Shown: positions 53,440-62,314 of the stretch, piece by piece
Layout of the letters: each line of letters opens with the position of its first letter
Position numbering within the stretch: the first letter of the stretch is position 1
The notes under the pieces: generated by a model
What the model saw: only the letters and a program-made list of their open reading frames with translations
Told to the model about the DNA's origin: nothing
The model's database searches: none
Position numbers and translations under genes: made by a program
NCBI GenBank assembly: GCA_002731875.1
Contig: PCCY01000013.1
Coordinates: 1 to 64,000 of the forward strand
Length of the DNA stretch: 64,000 nt
Direction: 5' to 3'
Source: Roseobacter sp.
Lineage (GTDB): Bacteria; Pseudomonadota; Alphaproteobacteria; Rhodobacterales; Rhodobacteraceae

Positions 53440-54000
53440 ATGCTGAGACCCCTGAACATCTATGGCAATATCGTAGCATATATGGCGGATCAGGAATGGA
53501 TCATTCCAACTTGTGGCCGCCTGCTTTTTGCTGCGACCCTTTTTATGTATTTCATCAATTCCGGCTTAACCAAGATTGGCCAAGGGTTTAGCGGTGCATT
53601 ATCGCCCTCGATGGGCGCATATGTCCAAATTCTCCCCAAAGCGTTCGAGGCCGCCGGTTATGATCCGTCGGGTTTGGGCATGCTTCAGCACATCATCGTA
53701 TATGCCGGCATACTCGCAGAATTCATCTTGCCGGTACTCATCGTGTTGGGGTTGTTCACCAGAATTGCAGCCCTGGGTTTGATCGTATTCGTTATGGTGC
53801 AGTCATTCACGGATGTATTTGGGCACGGACAGGTTGATGCGTTGGGCGGCTGGTTTGACAGATTTCCCGACAGTACAATATTGGACCAGCGGAGTTTCTG
53901 GGTGTTTGTGCTTTTGACGCTGGTCATAAAGGGCGGCGGGCCTTTCGCTGTCGACCGCTTGGCAGGCCTGCGACCCTCCCGGCTTCAAAATGCGCTATGA
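53440..54000 (+). CDS. DoxX-family membrane protein of the bufferin operon
   Basis: This 186-residue inner-membrane protein has four hydrophobic helices (about 25-45, 83-104, 106-127 and 145-165) and DoxX family sequence (RLLFAATLFMYFINSGLTKI). It begins two bases after the bufC stop, so it is co-transcribed. DoxX-type proteins often follow bufABC genes (as bufD), where they may participate in membrane redox reactions. Its 3' end overlaps the convergent reductase gene by six bases. Confidence 0.87.
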   Translation: MLRPLNIYGNIVAYMADQEWIIPTCGRLLFAATLFMYFINSGLTKIGQGFSGALSPSMGAYVQILPKAFEAAGYDPSGLGMLQHIIVYAGILAEFILPVLIVLGLFTRIAALGLIVFVMVQSFTDVFGHGQVDALGGWFDRFPDSTILDQRSFWVFVLLTLVIKGGGPFAVDRLAGLRPSRLQNAL

Positions 54001-54315
54001 CAAAGCTTTAACTTCGGCCTCTATTTCGTTGTTCCAACCTAGAAAAACCTGATCGTTGAACGCAATCAACGGGCGTTTCATCAATGTCGGATGGTTCGAC
54101 AACAACACCAGGGTATCTTCGGCGCGTTGAGCGTCGGTCAACGCGCGCCACGTGGTCGAACGCTTGTTCACCAGCGCTTCGCCAAACGCCTCGAAGGCGT
54201 GGCCCATCACATCGGCGGGCACACCCTGTGCGCGGACGTCAACCAACTTTGCATCCGGTAGGCTTCGCATTGCCTTGCGACAAGTGTCACAATTCTTGAG
54301 TCCGTAGATCAGCAT
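53995..54315 (-). CDS. ArsC/Spx-family reductase-like protein
   Basis: This 106-residue thioredoxin-fold protein of the ArsC/YffB group has an N-terminal NCDTCRKA motif with two cysteines (C-x-x-C), and KRPLIAFNDQVFLGWN near the C-terminus. Such proteins act as glutathione- or glutaredoxin-linked reductases; an arsenate substrate is not established for this subgroup. I prefer the ATG at 54315 with AGGATTGAGA upstream. Confidence 0.85.
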   Translation of the reverse strand: MLIYGLKNCDTCRKAMRSLPDAKLVDVRAQGVPADVMGHAFEAFGEALVNKRSTTWRALTDAQRAEDTLVLLSNHPTLMKRPLIAFNDQVFLGWNNEIEAEVKALS

Positions 54316-54542
54316 TCTCAATCCTAAATTTACGCGTTCTGCCTAGCTTGGCTTCACGCCACCGCAGCATCCTGCCTTGTCAATGCGGGGGCGCATTATC
54401 ATGCGGGCGTATTGCAAACGGGGTGCGTTACCATGACGCTGTCATCATCCTATTGGGTTTTCAGCGCGGGGCACAGCACACGGACGACCGTTGGCGCATG
54501 AACGAACGGTCGCCCTGACCGGCTCTGCCGGCCTGGTCGTGA

Positions 54543-54851
54543 CTAGCGACAGCCTTTGTCACCCGGGAAACAGGAATACCGGACAGCCCGGGGTTGGTGA
54601 TGCGGATGATAGTGGCGTCCGTGGTGAGCTCTGTGGCGTGCCGGGTGCATCTTGACCTGTTGATAGGTCATGGACTGGTTTGGGGTACCACAAGAAATGA
54701 TACCGTTGATAGCGACCGGCTGAAGCCCTGCGGGACAATAGTTTGCCGAACTGGGATACGGGTATACTTTCACCTCGGCAGAACCTTGAACGGGCACCAA
54801 GACCGCCCCGACCATCCCGATTATGCCAAATAATTCCATTTTAAAACGCAT
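54543..54851 (-). CDS. Small secreted His-rich protein of unknown function
   Basis: This protein of about 102 residues has a signal-like N-terminus (KMELFGIIGMVGAVLVPVQGSAE). The mature part has four cysteines (YCPAGL, ISCGTP, SCFPG and GCR) and a stretch rich in His and Arg (RHRAHHGRHYHPHH) that could bind metal. I prefer the ATG at 54851, with GGGGGACAAG upstream. No family recognised. The His-rich tract beside a bufferin operon is suggestive but unproven. Confidence 0.55.
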   Translation of the reverse strand: MRFKMELFGIIGMVGAVLVPVQGSAEVKVYPYPSSANYCPAGLQPVAINGIISCGTPNQSMTYQQVKMHPARHRAHHGRHYHPHHQPRAVRYSCFPGDKGCR

Positions 54852-54946
54852 CTTGTCCCCCGCGATAGCTGAATAACCTTCTTTCAATGTGCCCAGCTCA
54901 CCCGCATGTGTCTAGTCATTTCGTCCGGAAAGCCGATTTTCAGGTG

Positions 54947-56131
54947 TCAAAACAGCCGTGTAGGAAGGTGCGCTGGCCCATGAAACCGTATGCGCCTGCC
55001 ATATGTGCGCGAAGGGGACAGACTGAATTTCGGGTACTTTTTCAGGAAACGATCAATCGCGATCCGCCCTTCCATACGGGCAAGCGTCAGGCCGACGCAG
55101 ACATGCGGGCCACCTGCGAATGCCAGATGACGGTTGGGGTGCCGGGTAATATCAAAATGGGTCGGATTGTCGAATACCTCGGGGTCGCGATTGGCCGCGC
55201 CGATACACAAATGCAGATTCGTTCCAGCCGGAATTTCATACCCGCCGATCGCTACAGGCCTTGTTGTTTCCCGATTGCCAAACTGATTGGGTGACCGGAA
55301 GCGCAAAACCTCTTCGATACATGACGTAATCAAGCTTGGATCACGCGCAAGCTTGGAGCGTTGATCGGCGTGGTCATGCAGCAACGCAAGGCTCGACCCA
55401 ATCAGGTTCGTTGTCGTTTCATGCCCTGCGTTCAGGATGAAAATACAGTTATGAATCAACTCGTTTTCTGTCAGTTCCCCGTGACTGTCGCCAAAGATAA
55501 GCCGGGTGAGCACATCGGTATCAGGGTCGCCCGGGGTCGCTTTGCGCCGCGCGATCAAGTCTTGCAGATAGGTTTTGAATTCGCTGACCGCCCGGTTTCC
55601 CTGTTCAAGCTGGGTCTGGGTCAACGTCGGCTCCAGCGCACCCAAGATGGCCAGCGACCAGTCCCGCAGGGGTCCGCGTTCGGTCATGGGCACGTCCAGC
55701 AGATTACCGATAATCTGAACCGGTATGGTCGCGGCGAAATCGTCGATCAGGTCAGGTTCGCGCGGCATCGTATCCAACAATTGGTCGACTACATCGATAA
55801 GTCCCGGTTCCATCCGGGCAAGCGCCTTGGGCGTCAGGGCGGCAGTCATGATGCGTCGCACGCGGGTATGCAGCGGCGGATCATTGAACACCAGCGACGT
55901 GGTATGATGCTCATACAACGCTGACCCCTGCCCAAACTTCGGGCCAAAAGCCGTTTTCTTGTCAGATACATAGATGTTGGTATCGCGGTAGATCGCGCTC
56001 AGGTCTGCGTGTTTGCAGATCAGGAATGACCCATCGGGTTGAGGGCAGACCGGAGTCTGATCCAGCAACTGATCGTAAAATGGAAACGGATCCTCGATGA
56101 AACCGTCCGGGGGCGATGAGAGGGTGAACAT
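54947..56131 (-). CDS. Cytochrome P450
   Basis: This 394-residue soluble bacterial P450 has the I-helix LNAGHETTTNLIG, the ExxR motif in EEVLRFRSP, and the heme-binding Cys loop FAGGPHVCVGLTLARME. The length is typical. No ferredoxin or ferredoxin reductase gene is adjacent, so redox partners must be elsewhere. Its substrate is unknown. Confidence 0.93.
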   Translation of the reverse strand: MFTLSSPPDGFIEDPFPFYDQLLDQTPVCPQPDGSFLICKHADLSAIYRDTNIYVSDKKTAFGPKFGQGSALYEHHTTSLVFNDPPLHTRVRRIMTAALTPKALARMEPGLIDVVDQLLDTMPREPDLIDDFAATIPVQIIGNLLDVPMTERGPLRDWSLAILGALEPTLTQTQLEQGNRAVSEFKTYLQDLIARRKATPGDPDTDVLTRLIFGDSHGELTENELIHNCIFILNAGHETTTNLIGSSLALLHDHADQRSKLARDPSLITSCIEEVLRFRSPNQFGNRETTRPVAIGGYEIPAGTNLHLCIGAANRDPEVFDNPTHFDITRHPNRHLAFAGGPHVCVGLTLARMEGRIAIDRFLKKYPKFSLSPSRTYGRRIRFHGPAHLPTRLF

Positions 56132-56178
56132 GCCTTGAATGTGCCCGGTTTCGTCGGAGTGTCAACGCTGCCTAGGAA

Positions 56179-56331
56179 GTGCGGAAGCAGAAATCCGCGT
56201 GGACGATGGGTCACGCCATCACGCAGCTGATGAACGACCGGAACACAGAGCTGCGGCCGCTGGAGTATATCGTCGAGGTAGACAAGGCGTGTGTCGGTGG
56301 TGCCCCATGCAGTGGTGGATTGGCTCCGGGT
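56179..56331 (+). pseudogene. Relic of an IS1595-type transposase
   Basis: One plus-strand frame reads SAWTMGHAITQLM followed by EYIVEVDKACVGG, which resembles the start of the catalytic domain of IS1595/ISXO2-type transposases (family VEVDETYVGG). Catalytic neighbours are altered and the rest of the gene is missing; the frame is closed by a TAG just upstream. I interpret it as a decayed fragment. Confidence 0.5.
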
Positions 56332-56375
56332 CCGCGTTTTCCGATGCTGTGCGGCGGACACTGAACCGCTTGCTG

Positions 56376-56735
56376 CTAAGTCCCCATGAACCGCCGCCGT
56401 GCCTCCACGGCTATGTTGTAACGTTGCTGGAGGTCAGCGATCAGAGCCATCGCAACGTGTTTGGCATCGTCACCCTCTGCCTCCCTGTAGCTCTGCTTCG
56501 CCGCATCGAGCAGCTTCTTGATTTTGAATTCCTCGGGCAAGGCACCTGCCTCGGCCATTATGCGGCCCGCTACTGCCGTCGCCATGTCAATGAATGCCTC
56601 GCCTGAGCGGTCTGCTAGCGGTCTCCCCTCACCTTCTAGGCCACGCAGTTTGCCCTCAGCAAGGGCCTTCTGGATTTGCCGCTCTACGAGGCGCTCAAAG
56701 GGTTCGGGCATACTATGTAGCTTTCCGGCCGACAT
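56376..56735 (-). CDS. DUF1992 (DnaJ-homologue-subfamily-C28-like) protein
   Basis: This 119-residue protein carries the DUF1992 domain: FERLVERQIQKALAEGKLRGLEGEGRPLADR at its core, and EEFKIKKLLDAAKQSYREA later. DUF1992 proteins are small cytoplasmic proteins related to the conserved region of human DNAJC28 without its J domain. Function unknown. Confidence 0.85.
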   Translation of the reverse strand: MSAGKLHSMPEPFERLVERQIQKALAEGKLRGLEGEGRPLADRSGEAFIDMATAVAGRIMAEAGALPEEFKIKKLLDAAKQSYREAEGDDAKHVAMALIADLQQRYNIAVEARRRFMGT

Positions 56736-56767
56736 TGCTTTCTGATCGAGAACACAGAGGTCATTTT

Positions 56768-56899
56768 ATGTCAATGCGGGGAACGTCTCCAGAAGCAACA
56801 AGGCGATCGCTCAAGATCCTGCACGAGACGGCCGCTTCGCTTGCATCACCGACCTTCAGGGCAGGAGGAGCGGTAGCTTATGCTGATGATTTCATTTAA
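56768..56899 (+). CDS. Possible 43-residue small protein
   Basis: An ATG at 56768 with AGAGGT six bases upstream opens a 43-codon frame (SMRGTSPEATRRSLKILHE, then a glycine/alanine-rich end) in the gap between DUF1992 and thyX. I do not recognise a family, and such a short frame can occur by chance. Its downstream sequence (GGTAGCT at 56872-56878 with AGCTACC at 56909-56915) can pair, which would be consistent with a small transcript end. Confidence 0.25.
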   Translation: MSMRGTSPEATRRSLKILHETAASLASPTFRAGGAVAYADDFI

Positions 56900-56910
56900 A
56901 AAAAAGCGAG

Positions 56911-57831
56911 CTACCCTACAACCTGCTGAAATTCGCGCCATTCCCCTTTTGACATCCCGGAACTTTCCTGGGTGACCTCTTCGCCCTTCACCATTTTGCG
57001 AATGCAATCGAGAGCCTTGCCCGACAGTGTCGCCCCGCCCAGGCGGTAATCCTCGAACGCGGAATAAGCGGCTGGGACCCAATCTGCCACGAGGTTGCAG
57101 ATCGCATCTGCGTAAACGCGGATCTCGTATTGGGCATGGGCATCGGCCCGCAGTCGCAGGAAATGGAACAGATTGTGCAAATCTACCTTCCAATACCACT
57201 GGGTGTAGATGTTTGAGGGTAGATTCATCCGCGCCAGTTCCCTTGCCAGGCCGTCCTGGGGCTGCCCATCGGGGCCGGTTTCGCCGATCATTGACTCGTA
57301 GTTGTCATATGCGCGGTTGCTGTCGGTCTTGAGAATTTCAAGCACACGGGCCGCTTCCTCGCCCTCAAGCACGCCGCCGCGCCCCTGATTGTTCACGACA
57401 CTTTGCGCATTCACGTGGTCGGGGCTCGGAATATAGAACTCGCGGTCAAGGATCGAATAGCGGGCAGAATATTCATTCACGTTTGCTGTCCGGTGGCGTA
57501 TCCACTGCCGCGCGACAAATACCGGCAGTTTGACGTGCAACTTGATTTCGCACATTTCAAACGGGGTGGAATGCCAGTGCCGCATGAGATAGCGGATCAG
57601 CCCTTCGTCATTTTGTACTGTTTTTGTGCCTTTGCCATAGCTGACCCGTGCCGCCTGGCAAATCGCAGCATCATCGCCCATATAGTCAATGACGCGCACA
57701 AAACCGTGGTCCAGAACGGGGATCGCCTTGTACAGATGGGCCTCCATGCCTTCGGACACAGCCCGCAAGGTAGGTCTGGGATGCGCGCGCAGGGCGTCGA
57801 TTTCGGCTTGTTGGTCTTTATTCAGTGGCAT
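56911..57831 (-). CDS. thyX: FAD-dependent thymidylate synthase
   Basis: This 306-residue enzyme makes dTMP from dUMP using FAD and folate, replacing ThyA. The ThyX signature [15 protein letters not shown] (RHR-x7-S) is intact. Conserved [12 protein letters not shown]-like (here [13 protein letters not shown]), [34 protein letters not shown] and YADAICNL blocks are present. The length is normal for the longer alphaproteobacterial form. Cytoplasmic. Confidence 0.96.
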   Translation of the reverse strand: MPLNKDQQAEIDALRAHPRPTLRAVSEGMEAHLYKAIPVLDHGFVRVIDYMGDDAAICQAARVSYGKGTKTVQNDEGLIRYLMRHWHSTPFEMCEIKLHVKLPVFVARQWIRHRTANVNEYSARYSILDREFYIPSPDHVNAQSVVNNQGRGGVLEGEEAARVLEILKTDSNRAYDNYESMIGETGPDGQPQDGLARELARMNLPSNIYTQWYWKVDLHNLFHFLRLRADAHAQYEIRVYADAICNLVADWVPAAYSAFEDYRLGGATLSGKALDCIRKMVKGEEVTQESSGMSKGEWREFQQVVG

Positions 57832-58031
57832 GGGGGACGTCCTGTCATATGGGCGTAGATTCGGCCCTCACTATATCTGCGCCAAGCCCACATCGAAACC
57901 GCTATATGCAGTATTGTTTTTGGGTAGCACTTTCGCGGAGAATACGCCCGAACGTTGTTGGAACATTGACAATCGCACCGCGAAATAGCGACTGTTGTAA
58001 CAACAAAAAGAATATTTGAGGCAAATGGATT

Positions 58032-58970
58032 ATGAAAACCGGTGTATCAGGGTTCGCGCTGTGTCTGGGGTTGGCGGCATGCGGCGGTGGTACCCCGTTC
58101 AACTCCGTGACCGTTGTAAATGGTGGTGGAAACGGGACAGGCGGCACCGCCATCCCCGAAACACTGGCCAACAACTTGAAAAGCTTCGCGTATAACCCCA
58201 CTGCCCAGACCCTCACCGTCACGGGCATCAACGCAGACGACAGCCAGTTTACCGCAGCTTATCGCCGCCGTCCGGGCTTGGATCGAGCGGGATATGAAGC
58301 ATACACAGCACAGGACGGTTCACTGGATCGCCACGTCACCGCCTACGTGAAAGACATCAATGGTTCCCGTGCAACTGTAATCGTTACCGGCGGCCAGTTT
58401 GAGGAATTCTTTTCGGGCGCTGGATATTCAAGTGCGTCGTATGTAGCACCGGTACAACCCGGAACGCAGGGCGAAGGTGGTCTGGTGACTTATGCTGGCA
58501 ATTATGTCGGGCTGCTGAATATCGAAGGCTCAGGCGAGGATTTGACCTCAGTCACGCCAGGCACGCCGGATGACCCGCTGTCTGTGCAGGCGGCGGAGGT
58601 TACCGGAAAAGTAGTTATCACCGGCGACTTTACCGATGCAACCGTTGATGGGATCATCTACCAGCGGGAAATCGTGGACTATAAAACCGACGCGCCCTAT
58701 AGCGTTCCCAACATTGCGCTGGATGGGACGGCTATTGCCGAAGACGGGAGCTTCCTTGGTACCGCATCGCAGAGGAATACGACCATCGGCGAATATGGCG
58801 GGATTTTCGGCGGTGTCGGCGCGACCGAGGTGGCAGGAGTGGTTCGCGCCGAGCAGCATCTGGCATCCCCGACAGACAACTTGGACCCGGTAATCGAATA
58901 TGGTGCATTCGTGTTGGCGCAGTGTGGCCAGCCGAACGAAGATCCGATCTGCAATCAGCCCGTGCGCTAA
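58032..58970 (+). CDS. Surface-type lipoprotein with TbpB-like beta-barrel (predicted Slam substrate)
   Basis: This 312-residue protein has a signal peptide with a lipobox ending LAAC (C17), followed by a Gly/Asn-rich linker (about 18-40). The rest is beta-rich and ends with TIGEYGGIFGGVGATEVAGVV, the G-x-F-x-G...E-x-x-G pattern of the TbpB-type C-terminal barrel domain that Slam proteins recognise. The gene is followed nine bases later by a Slam-like protein, which is the usual arrangement. It is likely displayed at the cell surface and may bind a host or environmental ligand; none can be inferred. Confidence 0.82.
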   Translation: MKTGVSGFALCLGLAACGGGTPFNSVTVVNGGGNGTGGTAIPETLANNLKSFAYNPTAQTLTVTGINADDSQFTAAYRRRPGLDRAGYEAYTAQDGSLDRHVTAYVKDINGSRATVIVTGGQFEEFFSGAGYSSASYVAPVQPGTQGEGGLVTYAGNYVGLLNIEGSGEDLTSVTPGTPDDPLSVQAAEVTGKVVITGDFTDATVDGIIYQREIVDYKTDAPYSVPNIALDGTAIAEDGSFLGTASQRNTTIGEYGGIFGGVGATEVAGVVRAEQHLASPTDNLDPVIEYGAFVLAQCGQPNEDPICNQPVR

Positions 58971-58978
58971 GGGCGCGC

Positions 58979-60376
58979 ATGCAAGGTGTCTTGAAACCGC
59001 AAACTCTTGCCGTGGTCTGCGTCGCAGTTGCCCTATCCGTTGCCCCCCACTGGACCCGGGCGCAGCAAAACGCTGTTGAGCTTTCGTTACCCGAGGCACG
59101 GGCATTGGCGGCGCACGCATTGTCCAATGGCCGACCCGAACTGGCCTCAAAGATAGCCGGCGGTCTGCTGGAGGCCGACCCCAGATCCACATATGGGCAT
59201 TACGTGCTGGCCAACGCTTACGCCGAGATGGGCCGCATCCGCGAAGGCCGCCAGGCGGCGTCACGTGCCTATCGCTATTCAACAATACCCGTCCAGAAAT
59301 TCGAGGCGGCCGAGCTGGCAGCCCGGCTTTCCTATGCACAAGAACGGCCTACCCTGACGCAGCTATGGTTGCGTCGCGCGGTGCAGCACGCTCCCTCCGC
59401 GCAGATAGAGGCACAGCTGGCAAAGGATTACGCCAAAGTCCGGCAACAAAACCCGTTTTCTTTTTCACTGAGCGGCGGGCTAAGACCTTCGACCAACGTC
59501 AACAACGGGGCGGATACCGCCCAGCAAGTGATCGACGGGCTTCCGTTCACGGGGCAGCTAAGCGGATCAGCGCAGGCGTTGTCCGGCGTGATTGGGTCAA
59601 TCGACGGGATCGTGGGCTATCGATTGCGCGGTACGGCTACGTCGCGCATGGACGTTTCCGCGCGGGTGTTTGTGCAGCGCATCGCATTGGACAGCGCAGC
59701 GAATACAACCGCGCCCGATGTGCGCAACAGCGACCTGGCAAGCACCTATGGCGAAATTGCGTTGAACCAACAATTCGCGATCGGTAGCCCGGGAAGCAGC
59801 GTAGACCTTAATGCCGCGGTCGGCCGATACTGGATAGGGGGTAACCCCAATTATGGCTTTGTCCGTTTGGGGGCAGGCCATCAGTGGCAGATGAACGCGC
59901 GGACGGCATTGACCCTGAACTCCAGCGTGGAACAACGATTTTCCGCGCGGTCAGACATCTATGACAGCCGCACGCTCGGGGTCGTCGCCGGTGCGCGGCA
60001 CACTTTGGGATGGGGGGACAGTGTCTCTGTATCACTGAACCTGCTGAACACCGCCAGCGACTTTGTAAACAGCCGTGTCTCGGCCGCCGCCGTGCGTATG
60101 ACCTATAGCTTTGCCGACCAGATTGGTCCAGCGCTGGTAAGCGTGGGGCTGGTGCTTGGCCGATCAGATTATCCAGACTACGTAGCCGTTTTCAACGTGC
60201 CCGGCGGCAAACAGGACCGGTCAGCCTATGCAGATGTGAATATCTTTTTGCCTGATATGGATTACGCGGGCTTTGCCCCCACGGTAAGGATCCGCGCAGG
60301 ACGCACCCAGTCGAATGTCAGCAGGTTCGATACCCGAGAAATCTCTGTCGCCGTGGGCATTCGATCAAAATTCTGA
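58979..60376 (+). CDS. Slam-like outer-membrane protein (TPR plus DUF560-type beta-barrel)
   Basis: This 465-residue protein has a signal peptide to about residue 30, a TPR-like helical domain at about 32-150, and then a C-terminal beta-barrel domain starting FSFSLSGGLRPSTNVNNGAD, the characteristic entry of DUF560/Slam proteins. The barrel ends in an aromatic-type C-terminus (VAVGIRSKF). Slam proteins move lipoproteins to the surface of Gram-negative cells. I chose the ATG at 58979, nine bases after the lipoprotein stop; the frame is open slightly upstream to 58922. Confidence 0.85.
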   Translation: MQGVLKPQTLAVVCVAVALSVAPHWTRAQQNAVELSLPEARALAAHALSNGRPELASKIAGGLLEADPRSTYGHYVLANAYAEMGRIREGRQAASRAYRYSTIPVQKFEAAELAARLSYAQERPTLTQLWLRRAVQHAPSAQIEAQLAKDYAKVRQQNPFSFSLSGGLRPSTNVNNGADTAQQVIDGLPFTGQLSGSAQALSGVIGSIDGIVGYRLRGTATSRMDVSARVFVQRIALDSAANTTAPDVRNSDLASTYGEIALNQQFAIGSPGSSVDLNAAVGRYWIGGNPNYGFVRLGAGHQWQMNARTALTLNSSVEQRFSARSDIYDSRTLGVVAGARHTLGWGDSVSVSLNLLNTASDFVNSRVSAAAVRMTYSFADQIGPALVSVGLVLGRSDYPDYVAVFNVPGGKQDRSAYADVNIFLPDMDYAGFAPTVRIRAGRTQSNVSRFDTREISVAVGIRSKF

Positions 60377-60441
60377 GAAGTGCTGGCATGATCTACCAGC
60401 CATGCTAGGTTCAAGGCGCAATTAGATCAAAAGGACCTCCC

Positions 60442-60876
60442 ATGCCGATCAAGTATCTTCACACAATGGTACGCGTTAAAGATCTGGAAAAATCCCAGGC
60501 TTTCTATGAACTGCTGGGGCTGCAAGAACGCCGCAGGATCGATCATGAAGAAGGCCGGTTTTCGCTTATATTCATGTGCCCCCCGGGCCAGGATGACGGT
60601 CATGCGGATGTAGAGCTTACCTATAATTGGGACGGTGATGATGCATTGCCGGACGACAGTCGCCATTTCGGTCACCTCGCCTATACGGTTGAAAACATCT
60701 ACGAGACTTGCGAGATGCTTCGGAATAACGGCGTGACGATCAATCGCCCCCCACGTGACGGGCGCATGGCGTTTATTCGGTCGCCTGACAATGTATCAAT
60801 CGAATTGCTCCAAGAAGGTGACGCGCTTGAGCCAGCCGAACCTTGGGCAAGCATGGCAAACACCGGCCATTGGTAA
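60442..60876 (+). CDS. gloA: Lactoylglutathione lyase (glyoxalase I)
   Basis: This 144-residue VOC-fold metalloenzyme has the metal/substrate regions YLHTMVRVKDLEKSQAFYELLG, VELTYNWDGDD and HFGHLAYTVENIYETCE, then FIRSPDNVSIELLQEG. It detoxifies methylglyoxal with glutathione. The stop overlaps the start of the next gene (TAATG at 60874-60878), so it is translationally coupled to a DUF1194 gene of no obvious functional link. Confidence 0.93.
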   Translation: MPIKYLHTMVRVKDLEKSQAFYELLGLQERRRIDHEEGRFSLIFMCPPGQDDGHADVELTYNWDGDDALPDDSRHFGHLAYTVENIYETCEMLRNNGVTINRPPRDGRMAFIRSPDNVSIELLQEGDALEPAEPWASMANTGHW

Positions 60877-61598
60877 TGATCGTAAAGGTGCTGAAAAATT
60901 TATCGTTTTCAGTACTGTTGATGACTGTGCCGGCGGCGGCATCCGCCGCAGGGTGCAGGTTGGCCTTGGTTCTGGCGATGGATGTGTCCAGTTCGGTCGA
61001 TGCCGAAGAAGACAGGTTGCAACGCGGCGGATTGGCCTCGGCGTTGCTGTCCGAACCGGTCAGAACAGCCTTTTTCTCGTCTGATCTGCCTGTCGCTCTG
61101 GCTGTTTATGAATGGTCAGGGCGGTACAATCAGCACATCATACTGGATTGGCGGATGATCGATAGCCCCTCCGCCCTGCGCGAAGCATCGGAAACCATCG
61201 CATACAGCAAGCGGAGCTATAATGATTTCCCTACCGCCATGGGATACGGGCTTGGTTTTGGGGCGGCACTGCTGGAGCGCGGGCCGGAATGTCTTTATGC
61301 CACTCTCGACATGGCTGGTGACGGTCAAAACAACGAAGGTTTTGGACCGCAGCTTGCCTATACGGAATTCCCGTTTGGCGACGTGACGGTCAACGGTTTG
61401 GTGGTGAACGCTGCAGAGTTTGAAGCCGAAGTGGAACTGGTTGACTATTACCAAAACCAGGTGCTGCACGGTCCGGGGGCTTTTCTGATCATAGCCAACG
61501 GCTTTCGAGACTATGAGCGCGCGATGCGGATTAAACTGGAGAGAGAACTGACACCCCCTGCCATTGGGCAGCTTCGCAAGCCGGAGTTCGCCGGATGA
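60876..61598 (+). CDS. DUF1194 secreted VWA-like protein, copy 1
   Basis: This 240-residue protein has a signal peptide (LSFSVLLMTVPAAASAAG) and the DUF1194 domain, related to von Willebrand factor A domains, with a MIDAS-like DxSxS (MDVSSSVDAEE), EWSGRYNQ, and CLYATLDMAGDGQNNEG. The start is ATG at 60876, inside the gloA stop. It overlaps copy 2 by ATGA. The role is unknown; VWA-like domains usually mediate metal-dependent protein contacts in the envelope. Confidence 0.87.
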   Translation: MIVKVLKNLSFSVLLMTVPAAASAAGCRLALVLAMDVSSSVDAEEDRLQRGGLASALLSEPVRTAFFSSDLPVALAVYEWSGRYNQHIILDWRMIDSPSALREASETIAYSKRSYNDFPTAMGYGLGFGAALLERGPECLYATLDMAGDGQNNEGFGPQLAYTEFPFGDVTVNGLVVNAAEFEAEVELVDYYQNQVLHGPGAFLIIANGFRDYERAMRIKLERELTPPAIGQLRKPEFAG

Positions 61599-62314
61599 TA
61601 AGGGCGTTGGCCGTGGCTCTTGCACTGGCAGGGACTGCAAACGCCGCCCCATGTCGCCAAGCGCTGGTTCTGGGGCTTGATGTTTCGGGATCGGTCGATG
61701 CGCGCGAATATCGATTGCAGCTGGATGGTGTCGCGTCAGCCTTGGGCAACCCCAATGTGCGTGACGCGTTGCTGGCAACACGACCCGCAGTGGTTTCGGT
61801 GCTGATCTATGAATGGAGCGGCCCGGATGATCAAAGAGTTCTGGTGCCTTGGACCGATATCTCCGGAAGCGCCACAATAGATGAAGTTATTGATCAGTTG
61901 GCCAGCACCGCGCGTCGCGATGCGTCGCCGGGTACCGCACTTGGCGCGGCCATGGCAGCGGGCGCACAACACCTGAGCCAGCGCCCGGATTGTGCAAAGC
62001 GCACCTTGGACATTTCGGGTGATGGAAAGTCCAACCTCGGGCCACGTCCCCGAGATGTCAAAAACAACATGGCGGGCATGGGGATAACGGTCAATGCGCT
62101 GGTTGTCACTTTGGACCGTCCGCGCCCCGTTGAAGGTAGCGATGCCGGGAACGAAGATCTAGCGGCATATTTCAAAGCGGAAGTCATTACAGGTGCCGAC
62201 GCTTTTGCTGAGACCGCGAGAGGGTATGCCGATTATGAGGCTGCAATGGTACGCAAGTTATTGCGTGAATTGGCCGGTCTGTCTGTCGCCCAGCTTACGG
62301 CGGATCAAAGATAG
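61595..62314 (+). CDS. DUF1194 secreted VWA-like protein, copy 2
   Basis: This 239-residue paralogue of the preceding gene has a signal peptide (ALAVALALAGTANA), a MIDAS-like LDVSGSVDAREYRLQ, YEWSGPDDQRV and KRTLDISGDGKSNLG. It starts inside the stop of copy 1 (ATGA) and ends 10 bases inside the convergent PhzF gene. The two copies are clearly related but divergent; they probably form a pair or hetero-oligomer. Confidence 0.87.
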   Translation: MIRALAVALALAGTANAAPCRQALVLGLDVSGSVDAREYRLQLDGVASALGNPNVRDALLATRPAVVSVLIYEWSGPDDQRVLVPWTDISGSATIDEVIDQLASTARRDASPGTALGAAMAAGAQHLSQRPDCAKRTLDISGDGKSNLGPRPRDVKNNMAGMGITVNALVVTLDRPRPVEGSDAGNEDLAAYFKAEVITGADAFAETARGYADYEAAMVRKLLRELAGLSVAQLTADQR

